Shown here piece by piece: positions 53,795-62,188 of a stretch of DNA of 64,000 nt. This DNA comes from Halanaeroarchaeum sp. HSR-CO. GTDB lineage: Archaea > Halobacteriota > Halobacteria > Halobacteriales > Halobacteriaceae. A program made the translations under genes and the position numbers. A model generated the notes under the pieces. The model searched no databases, was not told where the DNA came from, and worked only from the letters and a program-made list of their open reading frames with translations. Each line of letters starts with the position of its first letter. Position 1 is the stretch's first letter. The stretch is from assembly GCF_024972755.1 (NCBI RefSeq), contig NZ_CP087724.1, positions 2,232,001 through 2,296,000 of the forward strand, in the 5' to 3' direction.

Positions 53795-54271
53795 ATGGAA
53801 CGAGCGTTATTCGTCGCCCGGCGAGACTCCACGAAGACACGAGAGCTGCTTCGAGAAGCGGGCGACATCGTCGGTGGCGTCGATGGCACGCTGTTCGTCC
53901 TGCACGTGATGCCGGAGTCCGAGTACGAACAACGAGCCGAATCCCGGCGGGAATCCGGAGCCCTACAGAAAGACGGGAGCGAGTACAGCACCTACCCCAT
54001 CACCCAGGCCGAGTCGGACGCCAGAGAGTTCGCCGAAAGGATGGGCGACGACGTCCTGACAGCTGGTACCGTCGAGTGGGAGCCCCTCGGGACGGTCGGG
54101 CGCGAGGGGCGGTCGATCCTCGAGGTCGCCGACGACCGAGACGTAGACCACCTCTTCGTAGTTGGAGAGCAGCGCTCACCTAGCGGCAAGGCCATCTTCG
54201 GTGACCTCGCTCAGCGGCTCATCATCGAGTTCGACGGGCCGGTCACGACGGTCGTGCCGGACGAACGATAG
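53795..54271 (+). CDS. UspA-family universal stress protein
   Basis: 158 aa. Starts MERALFVARRDSTKTRELL, the opening seen in haloarchaeal Usp proteins; the C-terminal region is VDHLFVVGEQRSPSGKAIFG followed by LAQRLIIEFDGPVTTVVPD. The nucleotide loop differs from the canonical G-x2-G-x9-G spacing, so ATP binding is uncertain. A 17-residue upstream extension is possible. Confidence 0.78.
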   Translation: MERALFVARRDSTKTRELLREAGDIVGGVDGTLFVLHVMPESEYEQRAESRRESGALQKDGSEYSTYPITQAESDAREFAERMGDDVLTAGTVEWEPLGTVGREGRSILEVADDRDVDHLFVVGEQRSPSGKAIFGDLAQRLIIEFDGPVTTVVPDER

Positions 54272-54306
54272 AAACTGGTTTGCGGGATGCGACCGTCTGA
54301 CACGAT

Positions 54307-54618
54307 ATGACAGTCATCGGCTTTCTGTCGGTATCGCCCGTACAGGAGGGGAGTCTCGCTCCAGCCGTCGCCCACGCCGTGGCCGCACTCGACGAGTACG
54401 ACGTCACCTACGAGACGACTCCGATGGGGACGGTCATCGAAGCGACGGACGTAGACGAACTGCTGGCCGCCGTGGGGGCCGCACATACGGCGGTCGACGG
54501 CGACCGGGTGAGCACCTTCCTCAAGATAGACGACAAACGGACCAGCGAGACGAGTGCGGCCGACAAGGTCGACGCCGTCGAGCGTGAACTGGGCCGACCG
54601 CCACGTCGGGAACGCTGA
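54307..54618 (+). CDS. MTH1187-family thiamine-binding protein
   Basis: 103 aa, ferredoxin-like fold. GFLSVSPVQEGSLAPAVAHA and YETTPMGTVIEATDVDELL are the family's characteristic segments. Members bind thiamine or related molecules. It lies 39 bases before mch on the same strand. Confidence 0.82.
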   Translation: MTVIGFLSVSPVQEGSLAPAVAHAVAALDEYDVTYETTPMGTVIEATDVDELLAAVGAAHTAVDGDRVSTFLKIDDKRTSETSAADKVDAVERELGRPPRRER

Positions 54619-54657
54619 GGACGAAACCCTTTCACCGAGGCCGGCGAATTCGGCCGT

Positions 54658-55590
54658 ATGGATAGTCTCAACAGGATGGCCATCGAGCTGGCCGACGAGG
54701 CCCTCGACTTCGCCGAGGAGCTGAACGTCGGGGCATTCGAACTCGACAACGGCGCGACGGTCATCGACTTCGGCATCGACTTCTCCGGCGGTATCGAGGC
54801 GGGTCTCCTCCTCACCGAACTACAGACCGCCGGCCTCGCGACGGTCCAGACCCGGATGGACACGGTCGCCGGGACACCGATTCCGCACGTCGAACTCGCC
54901 ACCGACCGGCCGGATCTCGCGCTGCTCGGTTCACAGAAGGCGGGGTGGGAACTCAGCGTTGATGGGTTCGAGGGGCTCGGAAGTGGCCCCGCCCGATCGC
55001 TCGTCGCTGACGAGGATGAGTTCAGGGCCATCGAGTACACCGACGCCTTCGACCTCACCGTCCTCGCCGTCGAGACCGACCGACTGCCCACCGTGCAGGT
55101 CGCCGAGGAGGTCGCCGATCGGACCGGAGTGAACCCCGAGGGCGTCTACATCGCCGCGTTCCCGACCGCCAGCATCGCCGGAAGCGTCTCCATCGCGGCA
55201 CGGGCCGCCGAACTCGCCATGTTCCGCCTCTTCGAACTCGGCTACGACCCGACGAACGTGCTGACGGCGAGTGGGTCAGCCCCCATGGCCCCCATCCCAG
55301 CCACCGAGGAGGTGGCGATGGGCCGAACCAACGACGCCATCGCCTACGGCGGCCAGGTCCACCTGACGGTCACGGAGGACGCGGACATCCTCGACGAACT
55401 GCCGTCCACCGCGACCGACGCCTACGGGATGCCATTCCTCGACATCTTCGAGGCGGAGGACTGGGATCTCCAGTCGGTCGCCCCCGCGGTCTTCGCTCCG
55501 GCCACGGTCACGGTCGACGTGGTCGGTGGCCCCACCTACGCGCTCGGGGAACGGAACGATGGCCTGCTGGCCGAGAGCTTCGATTTGTAG
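54658..55590 (+). CDS. mch: methenyltetrahydromethanopterin cyclohydrolase
   Basis: 310 aa. Starts MDSLNRMAIELADEALDFAEE and contains FGIDFSGGIEAGLLLTELQTAG, GSGPARSLVADEDEF and VYIAAFPTASIAGSVSIAAR, the Mch pattern. In haloarchaea it serves one-carbon metabolism with a folate or H4MPT-like carrier, not methanogenesis. Co-directional with the MTH1187-type gene and the HAD gene. Confidence 0.92.
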   Translation: MDSLNRMAIELADEALDFAEELNVGAFELDNGATVIDFGIDFSGGIEAGLLLTELQTAGLATVQTRMDTVAGTPIPHVELATDRPDLALLGSQKAGWELSVDGFEGLGSGPARSLVADEDEFRAIEYTDAFDLTVLAVETDRLPTVQVAEEVADRTGVNPEGVYIAAFPTASIAGSVSIAARAAELAMFRLFELGYDPTNVLTASGSAPMAPIPATEEVAMGRTNDAIAYGGQVHLTVTEDADILDELPSTATDAYGMPFLDIFEAEDWDLQSVAPAVFAPATVTVDVVGGPTYALGERNDGLLAESFDL

Positions 55591-55638
55591 CGGCCAGGTA
55601 GCGCGAGCCTTATTCGGGTCGACGGTCTACGACGAACC

Positions 55639-56310
55639 ATGACAGTCGACGGCGTCCTCTTCGACCTGGACGAGACGCTGGTGCGGTACGAGCGACCCGC
55701 ATCGGCAGTTCTCGACCTGGCGTTCGAGGCGGTCGGTGTCGACCCCTTCTTCGACGTTCGGGACTTCCAGGATCGGTACGATACGTTTTTCCCCCAGAGC
55801 GAATCGATCGATCACCTCCGCGAACTCGTCTTCGAGGACATCGCGACTGACGCCGGACGTGACCCCTCCCTGGGCCGTCATCTGGCCGCCAAGTACGCCG
55901 ACGAACGCGACCACGCCCGGGTGAACCTCCTCCCCGGCGCCCCAGCGCTCCTCGACGCGCTCGACGGCCGGCCACTCGGGCTGGTCACCAACGGTGACCC
56001 CGAGATGCAGCGGCCAAAGCTCGAAGCGACGGGGCTCGACGGGCGCTTCGACACGGTGGTCTACGCCGGACACGATACGGCCTCGAAACCGGACGCAGAA
56101 CCTTTCGAACGGGCCCTCGAGGACCTGCACGTCGACGCCCCCACCGGTGCCTTCGTCGGCAACGATCCGGTCGCCGACGTCCACGGCGCACAGTCCGTCG
56201 GGCTGCGCTCGGTGTGGATCAGGAACGGGACCGAGGGCACGCCCGCCGTGCGACCCGACGCGACTGTCGATTGCCTCGACGAACTTCTCGATAGCTGGCT
56301 AGTCCAGTAG
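55639..56310 (+). CDS. HAD-superfamily phosphatase
   Basis: 223 aa. Motif I LFDLDETLV (the two Asp), motif II LGLVTNGD, motif III Lys in DTASKPDAEPF and motif IV GAFVGNDPVADVHGAQSVGL are all present. A helical cap between motifs I and II. Phosphoglycolate-like phosphatase is possible; the substrate is unknown. Its end overlaps the convergent GTPase gene by 12 bases. Confidence 0.88.
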   Translation: MTVDGVLFDLDETLVRYERPASAVLDLAFEAVGVDPFFDVRDFQDRYDTFFPQSESIDHLRELVFEDIATDAGRDPSLGRHLAAKYADERDHARVNLLPGAPALLDALDGRPLGLVTNGDPEMQRPKLEATGLDGRFDTVVYAGHDTASKPDAEPFERALEDLHVDAPTGAFVGNDPVADVHGAQSVGLRSVWIRNGTEGTPAVRPDATVDCLDELLDSWLVQ

Positions 56311-57897
56311 GTCGGTCACGGTTCCGACCCCCTTGCTCCGTCCCTCGCGGAAGACGAACCGCTGTCCCTCCTGGACGTGGTACGGTTTGAACTTGAACCG
56401 GACCGTCGTCGTCCCCCGGTCGCCCGGCAGGAGTTGCCCACCGTGGGGGTCGAAACGGGCCGCCTCGCTTATCGTTTCGAGGTGGACGACCGGTTCGTAG
56501 CCCGTGTGGATCCGCGTCGGATGATTGAGCACCATGACCTCCGCCTCGAAGGCACGGACCGGTTCCGGATCGGCGTCCTCGGCGAGGAGGGCCATCCCGC
56601 GCTCGACGTCGGCTTCCCTGACCCCTTTCAGGGCGATACCGACGATGCGGCCGGCCTCCGCGTGGTCGACCCGGTGATAATGCATCTCGATGGACCGGAC
56701 CTCCACCTCCCGGTACGAGCCATCGTGGAACGGACCGAGTTGTAGCTGATCGCCCACGTCGACGGTCCCGGATTTCACGGTCCCGGAAGCCACGGCGCCG
56801 ACCCCGGCCACCTTGTACGAGCGATCGACGTACAGCTCGAAATCGCCGTCAGCCCTGGCCGTCTTCGGCAGTCGCTCGAAGAGCGTGTCGAGAGCAGGGA
56901 GGCCCTCTCGCGAGACCGCGGAGGTGCGGACGATCGGAACGACGGAGTCCCCGATCTCGTCGATGGCGGCCTCGACGCCGTGGCGGGAGACGGGCAGTGG
57001 ACTGCGGTCCGCGTTCCGGAGCAGTCGCTCCACTTCCCGTTCCACCTCGTCGACGCGCGCCGCCGAGACGAGGTCCGCTTTCGTGATCGCGACGATGGTC
57101 GGCAACTCCGTCGCCAGCAACACCCCGAGGTGCTCCCGGGTCGTGGTCGTCGGCCCGTCGTCCGCCGCGACGGTCAGCAGGCCGTAGTCGAGTTTCTGCC
57201 CGACCAGCCCGCGGATCGTCGTCGAGAGCCACGGTTCGTGACCCACCGTATCGACGAACGAGACGACCCGGTCGGCCTCCTCGACGATCGCCGCACGGTC
57301 CGATTTCCGGTCCGGATTGTCGACGCGGAGCGGGCCCTCCTCGTCGAAGCCGTAGACCCCATAGGAGAGGTCGGCGCTGAGCCCTCGCTCGATCTCGTGG
57401 GGTTGCACGTCGAGATACGAGCGAAGGCCGCCTTCGCCGTCGTCTGGGGTGCCGGTGACGAGACTGCCCACCAGCGTGCTCTTCCCGTGGTCGACGTGGC
57501 CCGCCGTCCCGACGATGAGGTGGTCGTCCGCCACCTCGAGAGTCCCACCGTCCACGATGGTGGCCACCCCGACGAGACCGCCGTCCTCGGTACCCCAGGT
57601 CTCGACGTCCTCGATGTGAGCGCCGGCCTCCTCGGCGAGCAGACTCAACACGTCCATCGTCTCCGAGAAGGCTTCCTGGGAGATGCCTGCGATGCCACCG
57701 CCGTCGGTGACGCCGACGACGTACATCGCCTCGCCGTCGCCGGAGAGAACCCGGTGTCTGAGCTGGGCGGCGAGACTCTCGCGACGGCCGCTCGCCAGGT
57801 GGAGTTCGCGCGTCAATCGCTCCTTGAATTCGACGCTGCCGCCCTCCTGCTCCCCACGGGCCAGGGCCGTTCGCAGCAGGGCTCGGTCGCCGGACAT
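56299..57897 (-). CDS. GTPBP1-type translational GTPase
   Basis: 532 aa. N-terminal ~125 residues resemble the GTPBP1 leader domain (QLRHRVLSGDGEAMYVVGVT and GGIAGISQEAFSETMDVLSL). The GTPase domain has G1 GTAGHVDHGKST, G3 DTVGH and G4 ITKAD, then two EF-Tu-like beta-barrels (VGAVASGTVKSGTVDVGDQL and RGTTTVRFKFKPYHVQEGQR). GTPBP1 relatives act in mRNA surveillance or translation rescue in eukaryotes; the archaeal role is unclear. Start MSGDRALLRT; the 91-codon upstream frame is not coding-like. Confidence 0.85.
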   Translation of the reverse strand: MSGDRALLRTALARGEQEGGSVEFKERLTRELHLASGRRESLAAQLRHRVLSGDGEAMYVVGVTDGGGIAGISQEAFSETMDVLSLLAEEAGAHIEDVETWGTEDGGLVGVATIVDGGTLEVADDHLIVGTAGHVDHGKSTLVGSLVTGTPDDGEGGLRSYLDVQPHEIERGLSADLSYGVYGFDEEGPLRVDNPDRKSDRAAIVEEADRVVSFVDTVGHEPWLSTTIRGLVGQKLDYGLLTVAADDGPTTTTREHLGVLLATELPTIVAITKADLVSAARVDEVEREVERLLRNADRSPLPVSRHGVEAAIDEIGDSVVPIVRTSAVSREGLPALDTLFERLPKTARADGDFELYVDRSYKVAGVGAVASGTVKSGTVDVGDQLQLGPFHDGSYREVEVRSIEMHYHRVDHAEAGRIVGIALKGVREADVERGMALLAEDADPEPVRAFEAEVMVLNHPTRIHTGYEPVVHLETISEAARFDPHGGQLLPGDRGTTTVRFKFKPYHVQEGQRFVFREGRSKGVGTVTDLLD

Positions 57898-58017
57898 GTG
57901 CGCGGGTTGGTGGCTACCGGATAAAAACCTTCCTCGGGTTTCGACCCCGCCCGCGGCGGGGACGGGCGCGTCATCCCCGGCGCAATGCCTTAGCGTGCAT
58001 GGGTGCAATTCACATTC

Positions 58018-58200
58018 ATGAGCGTGGAGGGGCTCTGTCAGATCTGTGAGCGCGAACCGGCCAAACACGCCTGCGACCGGTGTGGGGCGCTGGTCTGTGA
58101 GACGCATTACGACCGGGCAGTCGGCCGCTGTCTCGAGTGTGCCAGGGAGACGAACCGGCCGCCGGACCACCTGGACTCCGGCGACGACGTGCTCCGGTAG
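58018..58200 (+). CDS. HIT-type zinc finger protein
   Basis: 60 aa. CQICEREPAKHACDRCGALV then CETHYDRAVGRCLEC has the C-x2-C ... C-x2-C ... C-x3-H ... C-x2-C spacing of zf-HIT domains, which bind two zinc ions. The C-terminus is a short acidic tail. Starts at MSVEGLC; an upstream GTG is in frame. Convergent with pyrF. Confidence 0.78.
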   Translation: MSVEGLCQICEREPAKHACDRCGALVCETHYDRAVGRCLECARETNRPPDHLDSGDDVLR

Positions 58201-58210
58201 CCGGCCAGTC

Positions 58211-59005
58211 TCAGCGGAACTCGTTGAGCCGTCGCTTGAGTCGTTTCGCGGCCGAACCGGCGGCCGCCGCCCAGCGTTTCTCGCCCTCGCCGGCGAAGAT
58301 GATTCCTCTCGAGGAGTTCACGAGGCCGACGCCGTCGGCCAGGCCGAATTCGACCGCCGCCTCGGCATCGCCACCCTGTGCCCCGACCCCGGGGACGAGA
58401 AACGGCAAGGAGGGGACCAGTTCGCGGACTGCCTCGAGTTCCTCGGGGGCGGTGGCGCCGACGACCAGGGCGACGTTCCCGTGTTCGTTCCAGGAGGCCG
58501 CCAGTTCGGCGACCCGTTCGAAGACGCGGTCGCCGTCGGCGAGTTCGAGATCCTGCACGTCGCTGCCACCGGGGTTAGAGGTCCGCGCGAGGACGAAGAC
58601 GCCCTTGTCGGCCCGCGAGAGGAACGGCTGGAGGGAGTCCTGACCCAGGTACGGATTGACCGTGATGGCGTCGGCGTCGTCCAGTAGCTGGGCGTACTGC
58701 CGGGCCGTGTTCCCGATATCGCCGCGCTTGGCGTCGAGGACGACCGGGACGTCCTTCCCGTGGGCGTACGCGATGGTCTCGCGCAGGGCTCGCCAGCCGT
58801 CCGCGTCCTCGTAGAAGGCGACGTTCGGTTTGTAGGCGGCCGCGTGTTCGTGGGTAGCGTCGATGATGCGGCGGTTGAAGGCCCATCGAGGCAGGTCGGC
58901 GTCAGCGACCGACGGAGGCAGGCGGGACGGGTCGGGGTCGAGGCCCACGCTCACCACGCTGTCGACGCGGTCGATACGCGTCGCAAGGTCGTCGAAGAAC
59001 TGCAT
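58211..59005 (-). CDS. pyrF: orotidine 5'-phosphate decarboxylase, type 2
   Basis: 264 aa. The active-site motif VVLDAKRGDIGNTARQYA (Lys and Asp) is intact; SVGLDPDPSRLP, NPYLGQDSLQPFL and FLVPGVGAQGGD follow. This is the longer type 2 form shared with bacteria. Last step of UMP synthesis. Confidence 0.92.
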   Translation of the reverse strand: MQFFDDLATRIDRVDSVVSVGLDPDPSRLPPSVADADLPRWAFNRRIIDATHEHAAAYKPNVAFYEDADGWRALRETIAYAHGKDVPVVLDAKRGDIGNTARQYAQLLDDADAITVNPYLGQDSLQPFLSRADKGVFVLARTSNPGGSDVQDLELADGDRVFERVAELAASWNEHGNVALVVGATAPEELEAVRELVPSLPFLVPGVGAQGGDAEAAVEFGLADGVGLVNSSRGIIFAGEGEKRWAAAAGSAAKRLKRRLNEFR

Positions 59006-59060
59006 GGCTCGCCCTGTGCCGGGCCGGCAGAAAAGCGTTCCTCATCCGGACAGCAACCGG

Positions 59061-59441
59061 TCAGGCGGTTCCGGTAGCGGCCGCTTCGAGGACGTCCAGG
59101 GCCCGCTTAATCGTCGCGCCGTTCTCGACGAAGACGAGCAGGCCCGGTGGCGTCGTCGCCTTCGGTCGCGTCCGGAGCCCGACCGCCTCGGCGCTCTCGC
59201 GGGCAGCGACCAGGTCGCCCTCCACCTCGAGGGAGATCCGGTCGTCCTGCAGATAGACGGACGCGAGGGAATCACCGCCTCGCTCGACGTCGAAGATCCG
59301 ATTGCCCGGTGGTTCCGTGTCGGCGTCTGCCCGTTCGTTCCCCACGACCATCTCGTCGAAGGGGGGTTCCGACAGCCCGTCGACCTCGGCACGGAGGAGG
59401 TCGGCGATGCGACGGCCGTCCGTGATTTCGCGGTCCACCAT
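59061..59441 (-). CDS. haloarchaeal hypothetical protein downstream of DUF2240 gene
   Basis: 126 aa, soluble and acidic. Opens MVDREITDGRRIADLLRAEV and ends LLVFVENGATIKRALDVLEA. No membrane segment or clear motif; an alternating strand/helix pattern. It starts two bases after the stop of the DUF2240 gene, so the two form an operon. I do not recognise it. Confidence 0.68.
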   Translation of the reverse strand: MVDREITDGRRIADLLRAEVDGLSEPPFDEMVVGNERADADTEPPGNRIFDVERGGDSLASVYLQDDRISLEVEGDLVAARESAEAVGLRTRPKATTPPGLLVFVENGATIKRALDVLEAAATGTA

Positions 59442-59443
59442 CG

Positions 59444-59890
59444 TCACTGCACAATGGCGTCTCGTGCCTTCGCCGCGGTCTCCTCGACGTCCACGCCGGT
59501 GGCCCTGGCGGTCAACACCGCCGCGACCTCGGCGGTCACCCCGAGGGATTGCTGGCGTTCGTTGATGGCGGCGACCGCGGCCTGCCGTTCCATCCCGCTG
59601 TCGACGAGCGCGTCGAGCACGTGCTCGAAGACCGACCGCTCCCGGAATATCGACGCGTCCGGTTCGAAGTCCTCCGGGATGGTGACCTCGTCGTACGGAA
59701 ACGTCGCGACGAGTTCGTCGCCATCGCGGTCGAGGAGTCCACTCCGTTCGCCGATATCGACCAGGCGTTTGGCCTGGTCCGGCGATACCCAGTCGCGGTC
59801 GAGTGACAGCGCGACCACGAACGCCTGTTCCCCCATCCGATCTCGTCCCGTCCCCTTGAACGGGGCGGCGACGACGACGCGCAAGCTCAT
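59444..59890 (-). CDS. DUF2240 family protein
   Basis: 148 aa. MSLRVVVAAPFKGTGRDRMGEQAF followed by ALSLDRDWVSPDQAKRLVDI, a helical region that recalls a winged-helix, and a C-terminal helical domain (VLTARATGVDVEETAAKARD). DUF2240 is an archaeal family without a proven role. Operon with the gene at 59061. Divergent from rps8e. Confidence 0.75.
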   Translation of the reverse strand: MSLRVVVAAPFKGTGRDRMGEQAFVVALSLDRDWVSPDQAKRLVDIGERSGLLDRDGDELVATFPYDEVTIPEDFEPDASIFRERSVFEHVLDALVDSGMERQAAVAAINERQQSLGVTAEVAAVLTARATGVDVEETAAKARDAIVQ

Positions 59891-59977
59891 CGTCGAACCC
59901 AGTCGGTCGGACACCCTAACGGTTGCCATCTCGCCCAAACGAACGATTCAAGTACGCGACGGGACTCTTTTCCCCAC

Positions 59978-60349
59978 ATGCAGTACCAGGGACGCTCCAA
60001 GCGGATGAAGACGGGGGCCCGCGCACGGCCACAGCACAAGAAGAAAAAACACGAACTCGGTCGCTCCCCGACGGAGACGGAACTCGACGAGCCGCGCTTC
60101 CGCGTCGTCGAGTCCCGTGGCGGGAACCGCAAGGTTCGAGCCCTCGCGACGGACGTCGCCAACGTCACCGACGAGGGCGAGACCGTCCAGACCGAGATCC
60201 TCGACGTCGTCGAGAACACGGCGAACCCGAACTACGTCCGACGGAACATCCTCACGAAGGGCGCCGTCATCGAGACCGGTGAGGGGACCGCCCGCGTCAC
60301 CTCCCGCCCGGGCCAGACCGGTCAGGTCAACGCCGTTCTCGTCGAGTGA
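59978..60349 (+). CDS. rps8e: 30S ribosomal protein S8e (eS8)
   Basis: 123 aa. Basic start MQYQGRSKRMKTGARARPQHKK; the S8e core shows GRSPTETELDEPRFRVVES and VRRNILTKGAVIETGEGTAR. Located far from the main ribosomal cluster, as usual for S8e. Confidence 0.95.
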   Translation: MQYQGRSKRMKTGARARPQHKKKKHELGRSPTETELDEPRFRVVESRGGNRKVRALATDVANVTDEGETVQTEILDVVENTANPNYVRRNILTKGAVIETGEGTARVTSRPGQTGQVNAVLVE

Positions 60350-60433
60350 TCGGTTCGGTCTTCGTCGACAGCGACCCAGTGGCCACGCTGGCGACGGCGT
60401 AACTGGTAAGCACTGGGGACGAGAGAGACGAGT

Positions 60434-61270
60434 ATGGACCGGATTCCGTTCGGTATCGGTCGCCTGGATTCCCGCATCGGCGGTGGTGTGCCCTCCGGAA
60501 GCGTCGTCCTGCTCGCCGGCGAGGCGGGTGCCGGCGCGCGGGAGTTCGTGTACACGAGTGCGGTGCTCAACGGACTCGATTCCGCCGACCCGGACCTCTT
60601 CTCGCTCCACTACGGCGACCTCCACGAGGACGCGACGCCGCCGAACGGCATCCACTACGTCTCGTTCACCGCCGACGCGAACGACCTTCGTGGTGAGATC
60701 GCGTTCGCGATGGACCGCGAGATGGTCGATGCGGGCCTCGAGCCCGTCGAGTTCGTGGACCTTTCGCCGGAGTTCTTCCAGTTGAGTCCCGTCCCCCACG
60801 ACTGGTACGCCCAGAGTCATCGGACCATCACGGACATCGGCCGGGGTAGCGATCGGCGAGGGGTCCTGGAAGCCTTCGCCGACTACCTCGACGAGCACGC
60901 CGCCGGCGGCCTGGTTCTGGTGGACTCACTCGACGACTTACTGGCGGCGGGCCGCGAGGCAGTGCAGTTCAGCGACGTCGTCATGTTGCTCAAGGGACTC
61001 CGCCGGGCGTCCCGGGAGTGGGACGGCCTCGTGATGATCCTCCTCGAGAAGGACGCCGTGACCGACCGGCAACTCGGGAGTCTGATGACCGCCGTCGACG
61101 GGACCATCCAGTTCGAATGGGAGACCGGCGGCAACGAGCGCGTCAGGACGATGTTCGTCAACGAGTTTCGCGGCGTCCTCTCGCAACTCGAAGCGGAGGA
61201 TATCATCCGCTTCGAGACCGAGATCCACGACGCGGGCTTCGAAGTGAGTAATATCAGAAAAATCCGGTAG
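60434..61270 (+). CDS. RecA/KaiC-fold protein with degenerate Walker A
   Basis: 278 aa. Resembles RadA/KaiC-like ATPases: MDRIPFGIGRLDSRIGGGVPSGSV is the usual lead-in and GLVLVDSLDDLL is a Walker B-like strand. The P-loop reads GEAGAGARE instead of GxxGxGK[ST], so the phosphate-binding Lys and the Mg-binding Ser/Thr are missing. It therefore probably does not hydrolyse ATP. Haloarchaea have related 'HTR-like' proteins. Function unknown. Confidence 0.75.
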   Translation: MDRIPFGIGRLDSRIGGGVPSGSVVLLAGEAGAGAREFVYTSAVLNGLDSADPDLFSLHYGDLHEDATPPNGIHYVSFTADANDLRGEIAFAMDREMVDAGLEPVEFVDLSPEFFQLSPVPHDWYAQSHRTITDIGRGSDRRGVLEAFADYLDEHAAGGLVLVDSLDDLLAAGREAVQFSDVVMLLKGLRRASREWDGLVMILLEKDAVTDRQLGSLMTAVDGTIQFEWETGGNERVRTMFVNEFRGVLSQLEAEDIIRFETEIHDAGFEVSNIRKIR

Positions 61271-61299
61271 TCGTCAGCCAGCCGCGATCCGGCGCCAGT

Positions 61300-62142
61300 T
61301 CAGCCCAGGACGGCCCTGAGCGCGAACAGCATGTTCTCTTTGCGCTCGCGGGCGCGACGATAGAAGTACTGGAACCACTTGCCGCCGTAGGGCACGTACT
61401 GGTAGACCTCGTAGCCCTCGCGAGCGAGGCGCTCCTGTTCGTCGTCGCGAACGCCCATCAGCATCTGGAACTCGTAGTCACGGTCGTACTCCTCGCCCAG
61501 TTCGATGGCGAAGTCGATCATCTTCTGGTCGTGGGAGCCGACCCCGATACCGGCCTGTTCTTCGAACTCCGAGAACATGTACTCGAGGTCGGCCCGGTAG
61601 CGCTCGTTGACCCGGGATTTCTTCTTGTAGGAGATGTCCTTCGGCTCGTCGTAGGCACCCTTGACGAGCCGGATCTTGCCGGGCACGTCCTTGACCCGTT
61701 CGAGGTCCTCGCTGGTGCGCTTGAGATTGGACTGCAGACAGACGCCGACGCCACCCTCGTACTCGCGAGCGAAGTCCTCGTAGGCGTCGAGGGTCACGTC
61801 GGTCGTCTCGTGGTCCTCCATGTCGACCCAGACGAACACGTCGCGGGTGTCGGCGATGGAGACGATGTCCCGCAGGTTCTCGCGGAACGTCTCCTCGCCG
61901 ACGTCGATACCGATCTGTGACGGCTTCACGGAGACCACTGCCTCGGCCCCCGAGGCGTCGACTGCCCGGACGAGGTCGAGATACTGGTCCCGGTCCTCGG
62001 CGGCCGGTTCCGGCTCGTGGTAGTGTTCGCCGAGCAGGTTGACGATGGCCTTGATGTTCTTGCGATTCAGCGACCGTGCGTGGTCGATTGCCTCTTCAGC
62101 CGATTCTCCGGCGACGAAATTGTTGGCGATTGGGGGAATCAT
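61300..62142 (-). CDS. proline dehydrogenase
   Basis: 280 aa, a monofunctional FAD enzyme (TIM barrel). Conserved segments: VSVKPSQIGIDVGEETFREN, VDMEDHETTDVTLDAYEDF, IRLVKGAYDEPKDISYKKKS, GSHDQKMIDFAIELGEEY and YVPYGGKWFQYFYRRARERK. Oxidises proline to pyrroline-5-carboxylate. Starts MIPPIANNFVAG, 47 bases after the AOR gene on the same strand. Confidence 0.9.
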   Translation of the reverse strand: MIPPIANNFVAGESAEEAIDHARSLNRKNIKAIVNLLGEHYHEPEPAAEDRDQYLDLVRAVDASGAEAVVSVKPSQIGIDVGEETFRENLRDIVSIADTRDVFVWVDMEDHETTDVTLDAYEDFAREYEGGVGVCLQSNLKRTSEDLERVKDVPGKIRLVKGAYDEPKDISYKKKSRVNERYRADLEYMFSEFEEQAGIGVGSHDQKMIDFAIELGEEYDRDYEFQMLMGVRDDEQERLAREGYEVYQYVPYGGKWFQYFYRRARERKENMLFALRAVLG

Positions 62143-62188
62143 TGTCAGTGGTGTGTCCCTGTTGCTGTTTGTGGGCGGGCTCTCGCAG

